From: Balneicella halophila | GTDB lineage: Bacteria; Bacteroidota; Bacteroidia; Bacteroidales; Balneicellaceae | Length of the DNA: 64,000 nt | Reading direction: 5' to 3' | NCBI RefSeq assembly: GCF_003096835.1 | Contig: NZ_QENZ01000005.1 | Span: 314,669-378,668, forward strand | In this document: piece by piece, positions 19,905 through 28,594 of the stretch | How the letters are laid out: every line of letters begins with the position of its first letter | Position numbering within the stretch: the first letter of the stretch is position 1 | Notes under the pieces: generated by a model | What the model saw: only the letters and a program-made list of their open reading frames with translations | The model's database searches: none | Told to the model about the DNA's origin: nothing | Position numbers and translations under genes: made by a program

Positions 19905-20744
19905 ATGAAAAATTCTTGGAAATACTTATCACTCCTTTTGATTATATTATTTGCATCTTGTGCGACTAGGGAATATATCCCTCGAATTGATGGACTTAAA
20001 ATAGATGCTAAAACCCACGAAGCTATCGGACAAGATAAACGCATCAAAATACTTGTAATGCATTATACGGTGGCTGACTATCCTTCCTCCATTCAAATTC
20101 TTACGAAGAAGCAAGTAAGTGCTCATTATCTGGTTGGAGACGATGCTTTAGAAAATAAGGTGTACCAACTGGTTCGTGAAGATAAACGAGCTTGGCATGC
20201 AGGAGTTAGTTATTGGCAAGGCAGAACAAACCTGAATGATTCGTCTATAGGAATTGAAATCGTCAATAAAGGGTTCATTGAAAAAGATGGAGAACGAATT
20301 TTCTTTCCATTCGATGGTAACCAAATGCAAAAAGTAGCCAAATTAGCTCAAAGCATTGTAGAGCGATACAAGATTCCTCCTACTGCAGTTGTTGCACATG
20401 CCGATATTGCTCCAGGAAGGAAACAAGATCCAGGTCCCCTTTTTCCCTGGGAGATACTTCATAAAAAATACAATGTTGGAGCATGGTATGATATTCCTAC
20501 TGTTTTAGAATTTTTACCTGAATTTTATAAGGCTGATTATGACAGTGTTGAATTTATTGAGAAAGTCCAAAACGATTTTCATCGCTACGGTTATAAAATA
20601 GAGCAAACCGGAGAGTGGGATGAACAAACAAAGGATGTTATCCTCACTTTCCAATATCATTTTAGACAAAAAAAGTGTGATGGTATTTTAGATGCAGAAA
20701 CTTATGCTATCCTCCAAGCACTCAACAAAAAATATAATCGATAG
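19905..20744 (+). CDS. AmiD-like N-acetylmuramoyl-L-alanine amidase lipoprotein
   Basis: A 279-residue lipoprotein (lipobox LFASC, C19). The amidase_2 zinc site is H53 (VMHYTV), H165 (VVAHADIAPGRKQDPG) and D175, with catalytic K173. A peptidoglycan_binding_1 domain closes the protein (about 215-278: IEQTGEWDEQTKDVILTFQYHF). It should cut the MurNAc-L-Ala bond, probably including 1,6-anhydro fragments, at the outer membrane. It follows the GH3/serine-hydrolase gene by 11 bases, so the two form a murein-recycling operon. Confidence 0.9.
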   Translation: MKNSWKYLSLLLIILFASCATREYIPRIDGLKIDAKTHEAIGQDKRIKILVMHYTVADYPSSIQILTKKQVSAHYLVGDDALENKVYQLVREDKRAWHAGVSYWQGRTNLNDSSIGIEIVNKGFIEKDGERIFFPFDGNQMQKVAKLAQSIVERYKIPPTAVVAHADIAPGRKQDPGPLFPWEILHKKYNVGAWYDIPTVLEFLPEFYKADYDSVEFIEKVQNDFHRYGYKIEQTGEWDEQTKDVILTFQYHFRQKKCDGILDAETYAILQALNKKYNR

Positions 20745-20800
20745 AAATATTTTATAGATATAATAAATATGTTTTGTAGCATATTGTGGTCTAAATTTTG

Positions 20801-20808
20801 TAGATTTG
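20801..20808 (+). promoter_or_regulatory. -7 promoter element upstream of superoxide dismutase
   Basis: TAGATTTG matches TAnnTTTG and lies 37 bases before the ATG at 20845. A TTTTG at 20772-20776 is a possible upstream element, with a rather long spacer. Confidence 0.5.
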
Positions 20809-20844
20809 TATGAGTATATAAGTTTAACTTTAAAAACAAATATT

Positions 20845-21444
20845 ATGAGCTTTGAATTACCAAAATTAGGCTATGCCTACGACGCTTTAGAACCTTATAT
20901 TGATGAAGAAACAATGAAAATTCATCATACAAAACATCATCAAGGTTATACAGATAAGTTAAATAAAGCTATTGAAGGAACAGATGCCGAAGGAAAATCT
21001 ATTGAAGATATTCTTGCTAATGTTTCAAAATATAGCACTGGTGTAAGAAATAACGGTGGCGGTTTTTACAACCACAAGTTATTTTGGGAAAATTTAGCAC
21101 CAAATGCCGGTGGTTCACCAAAAGGCGACTTAGCTGACGCTATTGATAATGATTTCGGTAGTTTCGATAAATTCAAAGAAGAATTTTCTAACGCAGCTGC
21201 TACACAATTTGGATCTGGTTGGGCTTGGCTCATTAAAAATGGAGACAAATTAGAGGTAACTTCTACTCCTAACCAAGATAATCCTTTAATGGATGTTGTA
21301 GACAAGAAAGGTAAAATCTTACTTGGACTAGATGTTTGGGAGCATGCCTACTACTTGAAGTATCAAAACAAGCGTCCTGACTATATCGATGCATTTTGGA
21401 ATGTTGTAAACTGGGATGTAGTTGCTGAAAGATTTAACGGATAG
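20845..21444 (+). CDS. Superoxide dismutase, Fe/Mn family
   Basis: 199 residues from the ATG at 20845 ([20 protein letters not shown]). The open frame extends 13 residues upstream, but family members start at this ATG. Metal ligands are H27, H77 ([13 protein letters not shown]), D163 and H167 ([12 protein letters not shown]). The [12 protein letters not shown] box resembles the Fe type while TPNQDNPL resembles the Mn type, as in cambialistic Bacteroidales enzymes. It converts superoxide to peroxide and oxygen in the cytoplasm. It is a single-gene unit with its own promoter motif and terminator. Confidence 0.95.
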   Translation: MSFELPKLGYAYDALEPYIDEETMKIHHTKHHQGYTDKLNKAIEGTDAEGKSIEDILANVSKYSTGVRNNGGGFYNHKLFWENLAPNAGGSPKGDLADAIDNDFGSFDKFKEEFSNAAATQFGSGWAWLIKNGDKLEVTSTPNQDNPLMDVVDKKGKILLGLDVWEHAYYLKYQNKRPDYIDAFWNVVNWDVVAERFNG

Positions 21445-21473
21445 TATAGACTATAACCACATACTTAACTTTT

Positions 21474-21506
21474 AAAAAGAGTCTCATAATTTTTGAGGCT
21501 CTTTTT
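21474..21506 (+). terminator. Terminator of the superoxide dismutase gene
   Basis: The stem AAAAGAGTCTCA pairs with TGAGGCTCTTTT and is followed by a T run. The stem pairs fully only as plus-strand RNA (a U-G pair); minus-strand RNA would have a C-A mismatch, which fixes its direction. Confidence 0.8.
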
Positions 21507-21561
21507 TATATTTAATACTGACAATCTTTTACTAAATGATTTATTATTTTTTATCTAACAC

Positions 21562-21590
21562 AAAAAGACCTCCATATGGAAGCCTTTTTT
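21562..21590 (-). terminator. Terminator of rpoD
   Basis: As minus-strand RNA, AAAAAGGCUUCCAU pairs with AUGGAGGUCUUUUU using two G-U pairs; plus-strand RNA would have mismatches. It lies 25 bases beyond the rpoD stop and ends in a U run. Confidence 0.75.
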
Positions 21591-21614
21591 ATTTTTCTGA
21601 GTAACTCGTAATTT

Positions 21615-22475
21615 TTAACCTAAGTAAGATTTCAATAATTTACTTTTCGATGAATGACGTAAACGACGGATTGCTTTTTCTTTGATTTGGCGTACACGTT
21701 CACGTGTTAATCCAAACTTCTCTCCTATCTCTTCTAATGTCATCTCTGCACAACCTACTCCAAAGAAATGCTTAACAATGCTAGCTTCTCTTTCTGTCAA
21801 AGTAGAAAGCGCTCTGTCAATTTCTCTTCCTAGAGATTCTTTCATCAAAGAATTGTCTGCATTTGGTGAATCATTATTGACCAATACGTCTAATAAACTG
21901 TTATCCTCGCCTTCCACAAATGGAGCATCAACAGAAATATGACGACCAGATACCTTTAAAGTATCAGCAATCTTATCAGCTGAAATTTCTAAGTCATCAG
22001 AAAGTTCTTCCGCTGATGGACGACGCTCATTCTCTTGCTCAAATCTTGAAAATGCTTTGTTGATTTTATTCAACGAACCAACCTGATTTAGTGGCAAACG
22101 AACAATACGTGACTGCTCAGCTAATGCCTGTAAAATAGATTGACGAATCCACCAAACAGCATAAGAAATGAACTTAAAACCTCTAGTTTCGTCAAACTTT
22201 TCTGCTGCTTTTATTAAACCTAAATTTCCCTCATTAATCAAGTCAGGCAAAGTAAGTCCTTGATTTTGATATTGTTTAGCAACAGAAACAACAAATCGTA
22301 AGTTAGCTCTGGTCAATTTCTCCAATGCTCTACGATCACCCTGTTTGATGCGTTGTGCCAATTCCACTTCTTCCTCTACAGTAATCAAGTCTTCACGTCC
22401 AATCTCTTGCAAGTATTTGTCTAACGACGCACTCTCACGATTGGTAATGGATTTTGTAATCTTTAATTGTCTCAT
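21615..22475 (-). CDS. rpoD: Primary sigma factor RpoD (short Bacteroidota type)
   Basis: 286 residues with regions 1.2 ([15 protein letters not shown]), 2 ([31 protein letters not shown] and the -10-reading [17 protein letters not shown]), 3 and 4 ([33 protein letters not shown]). There is no region 1.1, typical of the Bacteroidota primary sigma, which recognises TTTG/TAnnTTTG promoters. The promoter motifs found in this window agree with that. It precedes htrA on the opposite map side but both are minus-strand; 24 bases separate them. Confidence 0.95.
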   Translation of the reverse strand: MRQLKITKSITNRESASLDKYLQEIGREDLITVEEEVELAQRIKQGDRRALEKLTRANLRFVVSVAKQYQNQGLTLPDLINEGNLGLIKAAEKFDETRGFKFISYAVWWIRQSILQALAEQSRIVRLPLNQVGSLNKINKAFSRFEQENERRPSAEELSDDLEISADKIADTLKVSGRHISVDAPFVEGEDNSLLDVLVNNDSPNADNSLMKESLGREIDRALSTLTEREASIVKHFFGVGCAEMTLEEIGEKFGLTRERVRQIKEKAIRRLRHSSKSKLLKSYLG

Positions 22476-22499
22476 ATATTTTCTCCCTTTTCCTTAATT

Positions 22500-23942
22500 T
22501 TAATCTTTCAAAAATCGATAATATGCTTTCTCTCCGTTCGGATAGATTCCTTCTACTAAAAATTTTCCATTTAGCACATTATCATCTAATGCCTTTTGGA
22601 CATCAGCCGTTGTTTTTATAACCGTATTGTTGATATTGAGAATGACAAATCCTTCTCTCACTCCTGCTTGTTGCAGTTTTCCAACACCTAATTGTGTTAC
22701 TATCACTCCACTATTAATTCTTAATACTTTCTGCATCTCATTATTTAGTGGTTTCAAATAAGCACCGAGGATAATTTCTTGCTGTAAACTTCCCTCTCCA
22801 ATAGTATTACGTAATTCGATATCAAAATGTTTCACTATTCCCTTTCTTTTTGCAGAAATGGTTAAATCATCACTTGGACTATACTTTGCCAATTGTTCTT
22901 GCAATTGCTCTACGGAGTTCACTTTTATCTTGTTTATTGAGATAATAATATCTTCTGCTTGCACTCCAGCCTCTTCTGCAGCGCCACCTTTTGTTACTTC
23001 GGCAACGAACACACCCTCTACTTTGTTAGAATTAAACTGTTTAGCCAAACCAGTAGTCATCGGTGCAATTTGTACTCCTAGATAACCACGCTGTACACTA
23101 CCGTATTCTTTCAGATCATTAGCTACTTTTGCTGCAACATTAGATGGGATAGCAAAAGAATAACCAACATAAGAGCCTGTTGTAGATTGAATAGCTGTAT
23201 TAATACCCACTAATTGCCCTGCGGTATTAACTAATGCACCTCCGCTATTACCAGGATTTACCACAGCATCAGTTTGTATGAATGCGTCTAAACTCATTTT
23301 TCTTTTTCTCGGATCACTTATAGAACGTCCTTTTGCACTCACAATACCTGCAGTAACCGTTGAAGTAAGATTGTAAGGATTGCCTACAGCCAAAACCCAC
23401 TCTCCAAGAGCAACTTTATCAGAATTTGCAAACTCAATAGCTGGTAAATCTTTTCCTTTAATTTTCAATAATGCCAAATCAGTATTGGGGTCTCTTCCAA
23501 CCAACTCTGCAGGAAATTCACGCTGGTCATTGAGAACTACCACAATTTTATCAGAGCGCTCGATGACATGATTATTTGTAACAATATAGCCATCATCAGA
23601 AATAATCACTCCAGAACCAGATTGCATAACTTGACGAGTAGGTGCTCCTGCTCCTTGACCGTAAAAGAATTCTAAAAAAGGATTTCGGTATTGTGCACGT
23701 TGTGTATATTGCGTTTTCACGTGTACTACCGACTTCACAGCAGTTGAGGCTGCTGTACGTAAATCCACAGGCTGTCCTGCAATTGCGACAGATGCCTGCC
23801 CCTGTGTTTGGGGTTGCGAATAAGTTATATCTGTATCCGATTTCGTTTTTAGTTTATTTTCCCAGTTTAGATACAAGTACATAAAAATTCCCCCTGCACC
23901 CAGTGCTATAAGCACAATCAAAAATCTATTTATATTCTTCAT
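22500..23942 (-). CDS. degQ: HtrA/DegQ-type periplasmic serine protease
   Basis: 480 residues: an N-terminal membrane anchor (about 8-25), a chymotrypsin-like domain with triad H125 (TNNHVI), D155 (NTDLALL) and S233 (GNSGGAL), then two PDZ domains (about 285-375 and 390-475). It degrades or holds misfolded envelope proteins and can respond to hydrophobic C-termini. The anchor appears uncleaved, with a short cytoplasmic segment. It lies directly upstream of rpoD, which may share its transcript. Confidence 0.93.
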   Translation of the reverse strand: MKNINRFLIVLIALGAGGIFMYLYLNWENKLKTKSDTDITYSQPQTQGQASVAIAGQPVDLRTAASTAVKSVVHVKTQYTQRAQYRNPFLEFFYGQGAGAPTRQVMQSGSGVIISDDGYIVTNNHVIERSDKIVVVLNDQREFPAELVGRDPNTDLALLKIKGKDLPAIEFANSDKVALGEWVLAVGNPYNLTSTVTAGIVSAKGRSISDPRKRKMSLDAFIQTDAVVNPGNSGGALVNTAGQLVGINTAIQSTTGSYVGYSFAIPSNVAAKVANDLKEYGSVQRGYLGVQIAPMTTGLAKQFNSNKVEGVFVAEVTKGGAAEEAGVQAEDIIISINKIKVNSVEQLQEQLAKYSPSDDLTISAKRKGIVKHFDIELRNTIGEGSLQQEIILGAYLKPLNNEMQKVLRINSGVIVTQLGVGKLQQAGVREGFVILNINNTVIKTTADVQKALDDNVLNGKFLVEGIYPNGEKAYYRFLKD

Positions 23943-23949
23943 AAAATGA

Positions 23950-23957
23950 TATCTTTG
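23950..23957 (+). promoter_or_regulatory. Candidate -7 promoter element for dapF
   Basis: TATCTTTG fits TAnnTTTG. It lies 69 bases before the dapF ATG, in the gap divergent from degQ. No -33 box was recognised, so this is tentative. Confidence 0.35.
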
Positions 23958-24025
23958 TCTTTATTTGTTTGCCTTATTATACGTTACTAAGACATGTTTT
24001 GTTTCACTTATTTACATTCTTTAAC

Positions 24026-24823
24026 ATGACTAGGAAGATTTTTTTCTATAAATACCATGGTACCGGTAATGATTTCATTCTGATTGACAATAGAGATTTC
24101 TCTTTTCACATTGAGAACAACGAACTTATCAAACATCTCTGTCATAGACGTTTTGGAATAGGTGCTGACGGTCTTATTTTGTTAGAAAATACGAATAAAG
24201 CTGATTTTAAAATGCAGTATTTTAATTCTGACGGCAATCTCTCCTCAATGTGTGGTAATGGTGGTCGATGTATCGTAGCTTTTGCAAAATATTTAGGAAT
24301 TATTGATAATACAACTCAATTTCTTGCTCCTGATGGTATGCACTCAGCAGAACTCACTCCATCAGGTGTAGCTTTACAGATGAAAGATGTGTCACAGATA
24401 GAGCAAGTTGGACAAGACTTTTACTTAGATACGGGCTCTCCTCATTATGTAAAGCTGATTGATTCACATGAGAACTTTGACACTGTAAGTGAAGGACAAA
24501 AAATCAGATACAATAATCGATTTAACAAAGTAGGCACAAACGTTAATTTTGTATCTGTGGAAAATAACAAAATTATTTTATCAACCTATGAGCGAGGTGT
24601 AGAAGATGAAACCTATTCTTGCGGAACGGGCACCGTTGCAACAGCTATTGTCTTAGGTTTGCTAAATGGAAAAGAAGAACAGGAACTGCACACTAAGGGC
24701 GGAATACTAAAAGTCAGTTACACAAAAAAAGGTGAGGCTTTTAAAAATATTATTTTAGAAGGTCCTGTAGAACAAGTATTTCAAGGTGAAATACTCATAA
24801 AAAACCGTTCTAAACAATTATAG
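24026..24823 (+). CDS. dapF: Diaminopimelate epimerase
   Basis: 265 residues from the ATG at 24026 (MTRKIFFYKYHGTGNDFIL); 19 extra upstream residues in the longer frame lack family similarity. The two catalytic cysteines are C76 (SMCGNGGRC) and C199 (YSCGTGT). It converts LL- to meso-diaminopimelate for peptidoglycan and lysine synthesis. The last bases of the gene overlap a hairpin that appears to terminate the opposing OmpA-like gene. Confidence 0.97.
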   Translation: MTRKIFFYKYHGTGNDFILIDNRDFSFHIENNELIKHLCHRRFGIGADGLILLENTNKADFKMQYFNSDGNLSSMCGNGGRCIVAFAKYLGIIDNTTQFLAPDGMHSAELTPSGVALQMKDVSQIEQVGQDFYLDTGSPHYVKLIDSHENFDTVSEGQKIRYNNRFNKVGTNVNFVSVENNKIILSTYERGVEDETYSCGTGTVATAIVLGLLNGKEEQELHTKGGILKVSYTKKGEAFKNIILEGPVEQVFQGEILIKNRSKQL

Positions 24824-24830
24824 AACGGTT
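24803..24830 (-). terminator. Terminator of the OmpA-like gene, overlapping the dapF 3' end
   Basis: A perfect 10-bp stem (AACCGTTCTA with TAGAACGGTT) and 8-base loop. On the minus strand a run of six T follows the stem; the plus side reads CTCTTAAA. So it serves the minus-strand gene even though the hairpin includes the last codons of dapF. Confidence 0.75.
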
Positions 24831-24858
24831 CTCTTAAAATATTATATGATATAATAGT

Positions 24859-25749
24859 TTATTTTCTTGAATCTAAGATAATTATATCAACTCTCCTTGA
24901 TTCGGCTACTGATCTGTTACTCAAATCCTCACCATGATAAGTACTTAGAACTCTGCCTGGAGCAATCCCCTTACTTATAAAAGCTTGCTTTACTTCATCA
25001 GTACGCTTCATTGATAGATTGTGATTATAAATAGAATTACCTACTTTACTTGCAAATCCTTTTACCATTATATCTAATCGCTCATCTGACTTCAAAATTG
25101 ACACAACATCATCAATGGTTGAAACAGCAGTGCTTGATAAATTATACTTGTCATTATCAAAAAAGATTTCACTTACTTGACCATCATAGGCTGATTTTGG
25201 CGCATTAGCAGAATTATGATCAATTAAGCTCTTTAAACGCTCAGTTTCAGCAACTAATCTATTGATCTCTTGCTTCAGGGTACTATCATCCACCTTAAAT
25301 GAAGAAGTTCCGGTAGTACTAGCTCCAAATCCCAAACCGGGATTCGTTGAATAGTTTCCAAATTGATTATCTCGCGGCAGATAGGTAACATTAGAACCTG
25401 TAGCTCCATTATTTCCAGCAAACATAATCATCAGTTGTCTAATTTGATCTTCTAATCGGTTGAAGCGAGTATTGTAATCCTCATTAGTTACATTATCTTT
25501 TGTTACCCCACCTTGTTGCTGTAATCTACGCTGTTGCAACTTCAATTGATACAGTTCTGCCTCTATCTTTGCATTTTTCTTTCTTCGTTCATTTACCGCT
25601 TTTGCTACAGCATCAACAAATTCATCTTTTGGCATTACGATCATTTCTTCGTCGTAACCCGTACTCGTATTATTATTTTGAGCCTGTGTACCCACTACAC
25701 TGAATAGCATAGCAAGTACTCCAAGCACATATTTTATTTGTTTACTCAT
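24859..25749 (-). CDS. OmpA-family outer-membrane protein
   Basis: 296 residues: a signal peptide (KYVLGVLAMLFSVVGTQAQ), a central region with a coiled coil (about 45-100, RKKNAKIEAELYQLKLQQRRLQQQ), and a C-terminal OmpA peptidoglycan-binding domain (about 190-296, IFFDNDKYNLSSTAVSTI and LSMKRTDEVKQAFISKGI..RVLSTYHGE..ESRRVDI). It likely tethers the outer membrane to murein. No N-terminal beta-barrel is present. It follows the broken barrel gene by 12 bases, as if the two were once an operon. Confidence 0.85.
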   Translation of the reverse strand: MSKQIKYVLGVLAMLFSVVGTQAQNNNTSTGYDEEMIVMPKDEFVDAVAKAVNERRKKNAKIEAELYQLKLQQRRLQQQGGVTKDNVTNEDYNTRFNRLEDQIRQLMIMFAGNNGATGSNVTYLPRDNQFGNYSTNPGLGFGASTTGTSSFKVDDSTLKQEINRLVAETERLKSLIDHNSANAPKSAYDGQVSEIFFDNDKYNLSSTAVSTIDDVVSILKSDERLDIMVKGFASKVGNSIYNHNLSMKRTDEVKQAFISKGIAPGRVLSTYHGEDLSNRSVAESRRVDIIILDSRK

Positions 25750-25761
25750 TATTATTCTTTA

Positions 25762-26193
25762 TTAAAATGTAAATCTATAACCTACTGAGAATTGATTAAT
25801 ATCAAACATATTATGAGATGAATAATCAACGAATACTTTACCGTCCAATACGTCAATCTCTGTACCGACGATAAAGTTAGTTCCAAAATCGGTATCACCA
25901 AGTTTAAAGAAGCCTAATCCTAATCCAATATATGGATTGATTAACTTACCAGTTCTAACATCGTTAAATTGGTAAAGCACATTTGCAGAGATTCCAAAAG
26001 ATGATTCACCTGCTAAGCCTAAATAAACTTCAGGCATAAACTTAAACTTATTCGTATTCCCCATATTGTGGTATGATCTGAAACCTAGATTCCAAGAAAA
26101 ATCATCACCAAATGCAGGTCCGGTAAAAACAGAGAAACCTTCGTTTGCCCAAGAAGAAGCACTTGTCTGAGTGGATTCAACTACTTCATCCTC
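25762..26193 (-). pseudogene. Outer-membrane beta-barrel gene lacking its signal-peptide codons
   Basis: The frame open from after a TGA at 26196-26194 encodes EDEVVESTQTSASSWANEGF and onward through FTGPAFGDDFSWNLGFRS to SVGYRFTF, a typical small barrel ending in aromatic F. No ATG, GTG or TTG lies in frame before the Met of YHNMGN at 26064, which begins mid-barrel. Upstream the frame stops at the TGA instead of giving a signal peptide. The remaining sequence GAGAGGATGAAGTAG reads as RBS-ATG-AAG-stop in another frame, as if a deletion joined the original start region to the mature protein. A programmed or rare start is not excluded. Confidence 0.65.
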
Positions 26194-26301
26194 TCAATTG
26201 AATTAAATGAATAATATATTTTCTCAATAAATGTACCAAAGACAGTAATACTGCCAAAAATTAAGCATTACTCCTATAAATAAGACTCTATTTCTTAGTT
26301 A

Positions 26302-26332
26302 TAAAAAAAGGTCATCAAAAATTGATGACCTT
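26302..26332 (-). terminator. Terminator downstream of the initiator tRNA
   Basis: The stem AAGGTCATCAA pairs perfectly with TTGATGACCTT, and the minus strand continues with a run of eight T. It lies 14 bases after the tRNA 3' end. Confidence 0.85.
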
Positions 26333-26345
26333 AACTTTACTTTTG

Positions 26346-26418
<73 letters not shown>

Positions 26419-26484
26419 ATATAGTGGTGCAAAGATACTGTTTTTATATTACAATCCAAAATAATCATATACTTTTTTTCTTAT

Positions 26485-26492
26485 TATCTTTG
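26485..26492 (+). promoter_or_regulatory. -7 promoter element for the M23-dxr-rseP run
   Basis: TATCTTTG, a match to TAnnTTTG, lies 26 bases before the GTG start at 26519. The upstream sequence is T-rich and a TTG -33 box is not distinct. Confidence 0.5.
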
Positions 26493-26518
26493 TGCTCATT
26501 AAAAAGTAAAACAGTAGC

Positions 26519-27394
26519 GTGAAAAGAAAAAAAATCATAAGAAAGCTTAAGAATAAGTACCGTTTCATTATTTATAATGACAGTACGCTTTTAGAAACTT
26601 TTTCTTTGAGGCTTTCTTTATTTAATACTTATGTTATTGTAGTGGGTGGAGCCATTCTATTAATAATACTAGGAATTCTCTTGATGAACTACACACCATT
26701 AAAACGCATTATGCCTAATAGTGAATATCAAATCAAATCAAAGCTAGTTAGTAATGCTATCATCATAGATTCACTACAAAATACGTTAAAAGCAAACGAA
26801 AAACATTACCAAAGGATATTGTATATTTTAAATGGGCAAGATTCATTATTGAAGAATCCTAACGACACTATAAAGCCCGGGAATACAGATTTAACTAAAA
26901 GCAAAGGAGAAATTAATTACGTAAAATCAAGCGAAGATTCTATTCTAAGACTAGCAGTAGAGGCTGAAAATCAATTTAATGTAACCTATGGTAAATCCTT
27001 GCAAAAAGAATCATTGTTCAACCTATACCTCTACTCACCTGTACATAATGGAGTCGTTATTGCAAGTTATCAGCAATCCTCCGCACATCGCTTTGGAGTA
27101 GATATAGCTGCACAGGAAAACACCCATGTAATGGCAACCGCTGAAGGTACAGTGATTAGTGCCAACTGGACTTTAGAATCTGGTTATTCAATAATGATAC
27201 AGCACAGCAACAACCTGATATCCAGCTACTCACACAATGCACAACTATTAAAGAACATAGGGGATTATGTAGATAGAGGTGAAGCAATTGCTGTAATTGG
27301 AAATACTGGAGAACGTGGTGATGGGGTTTATTTACATTTCGAACTCTGGCATAATGGTCAATCTCTAGACCCTCAAGATTTTATTTCTTTCTAA
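26519..27394 (+). CDS. Membrane-anchored M23 (LytM) domain protein, probably catalytically degenerate
   Basis: 291 residues from a GTG start: a basic cytoplasmic tip, one membrane segment (about 34-56), a coiled-coil-like stretch (about 70-160) and a C-terminal LytM fold (about 170-290). Active M23 enzymes use HxxxD and HxH. Here the first motif reads AHRFGVD: Arg191 stands at the expected His and D195 is kept. The second reads GVYLHFELW: Tyr271 replaces the first His and H273 is kept. H239 of the YxH motif remains. With two active-site positions changed it may act as an amidase activator (EnvC/NlpD-like) and not as a peptidase; that is inference. Confidence 0.8.
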   Translation: MKRKKIIRKLKNKYRFIIYNDSTLLETFSLRLSLFNTYVIVVGGAILLIILGILLMNYTPLKRIMPNSEYQIKSKLVSNAIIIDSLQNTLKANEKHYQRILYILNGQDSLLKNPNDTIKPGNTDLTKSKGEINYVKSSEDSILRLAVEAENQFNVTYGKSLQKESLFNLYLYSPVHNGVVIASYQQSSAHRFGVDIAAQENTHVMATAEGTVISANWTLESGYSIMIQHSNNLISSYSHNAQLLKNIGDYVDRGEAIAVIGNTGERGDGVYLHFELWHNGQSLDPQDFISF

Positions 27395-28555
27395 ATGACA
27401 AAAAAACGAAATTTAGCAATTTTGGGAGCTACAGGCTCTATTGGAACGCAAACATTAGCAGTGGTGGACGAGCATCCTGATGATTGGAATGTCACATTAC
27501 TGACTGCCAATAATAACACCAATTTACTCATAAAGCAGGCAAAAAAGTATAGTCCGAACACGGTTATCATTGCGAATGAGCAAAATTACACAGTAGTTAA
27601 AGACGCTCTTAAAAAGACATCTATTCAAGTACAAGCAGGGCAACAAGCCATAGTTGATGCAATTGCTCAAGAAACTATCGATATTGTAGTGGCTGCAATG
27701 GTTGGCTATTCAGGCTTAGCATCAACGTTGAAAGCTATAGAGCATGGCAAATCGGTAGCTTTGGCTAACAAAGAAACTCTTGTGGTGGCAGGTGATTTAA
27801 TCACTCAAAAACTTAAGGAAGTGCCTGAAGCGAAAATCCTTCCTGTTGATTCTGAGCATTCTGCCATCTTCCAGTGCCTTTCCGGAGAAAAGCTCTCTTC
27901 GATAGATAAAATATGGCTGACAGCATCTGGAGGTCCATTTCTCGGCAAAACGAAAGATTTTCTCTCGACTGTAACTCCTAAGCAAGCACTAAAACATCCC
28001 AATTGGGATATGGGTGCGAAGATAACTATTGATTCAGCTACATTAATGAATAAAGGCTTTGAAGCGATAGAAGCCAAATGGCTGTTTGACCTTAAACCTC
28101 AACAAATAGATGTAATAGTTCATGCACAATCCATCATTCACTCTCTGGTTCAGTTTAATGATGGAAGCATAAAAGCGCAATGTGGACTGCCAGATATGAA
28201 GCTACCGATACAGTACGCGCTCTATTATCCACGAAGGAAAAAAAATGATTGGGAACGCTTTGATTTTGCTGACTATGCTACCTTAAATTTCGAGACACCG
28301 GATAAAGAAACATTTACGAACCTATCCTTAGCTTACGAAGCCATGGGAAAAGAAGGTAATATGCCTTGTATACTCAATGCCGCAAATGAAGTTGTCGTTC
28401 AGGCATTTCTTGATGAACGTATCGGTTTCTTAGAGATGTCAGAACTTATTGCCAAAGCAATGCAAAAGCTCACTTATAAAGCTCATCCTACTTATCAAGA
28501 TTATATTGAAACGGATATGGAGACTCGGGAATATGTTTGCAGTCTAATCAGATAA
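27395..28555 (+). CDS. dxr: 1-deoxy-D-xylulose 5-phosphate reductoisomerase
   Basis: 386 residues, beginning immediately after the M23 stop. The NADPH-binding motif is GATGSIGTQT (11-20), and the metal/substrate site includes PVDSEHSAIFQCL (about 150) and the DSATLMNKGFEAIEAKWLF helix. It catalyses the second step of the MEP isoprenoid pathway (DXP to MEP). Length and motifs are full. It shares an operon with rseP, a frequent Bacteroidota pairing. Confidence 0.97.
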   Translation: MTKKRNLAILGATGSIGTQTLAVVDEHPDDWNVTLLTANNNTNLLIKQAKKYSPNTVIIANEQNYTVVKDALKKTSIQVQAGQQAIVDAIAQETIDIVVAAMVGYSGLASTLKAIEHGKSVALANKETLVVAGDLITQKLKEVPEAKILPVDSEHSAIFQCLSGEKLSSIDKIWLTASGGPFLGKTKDFLSTVTPKQALKHPNWDMGAKITIDSATLMNKGFEAIEAKWLFDLKPQQIDVIVHAQSIIHSLVQFNDGSIKAQCGLPDMKLPIQYALYYPRRKKNDWERFDFADYATLNFETPDKETFTNLSLAYEAMGKEGNMPCILNAANEVVVQAFLDERIGFLEMSELIAKAMQKLTYKAHPTYQDYIETDMETREYVCSLIR

Positions 28556-28594
28556 TATGTATTTTCGCACTTCTCCTAATTAAGAATTTTATTT

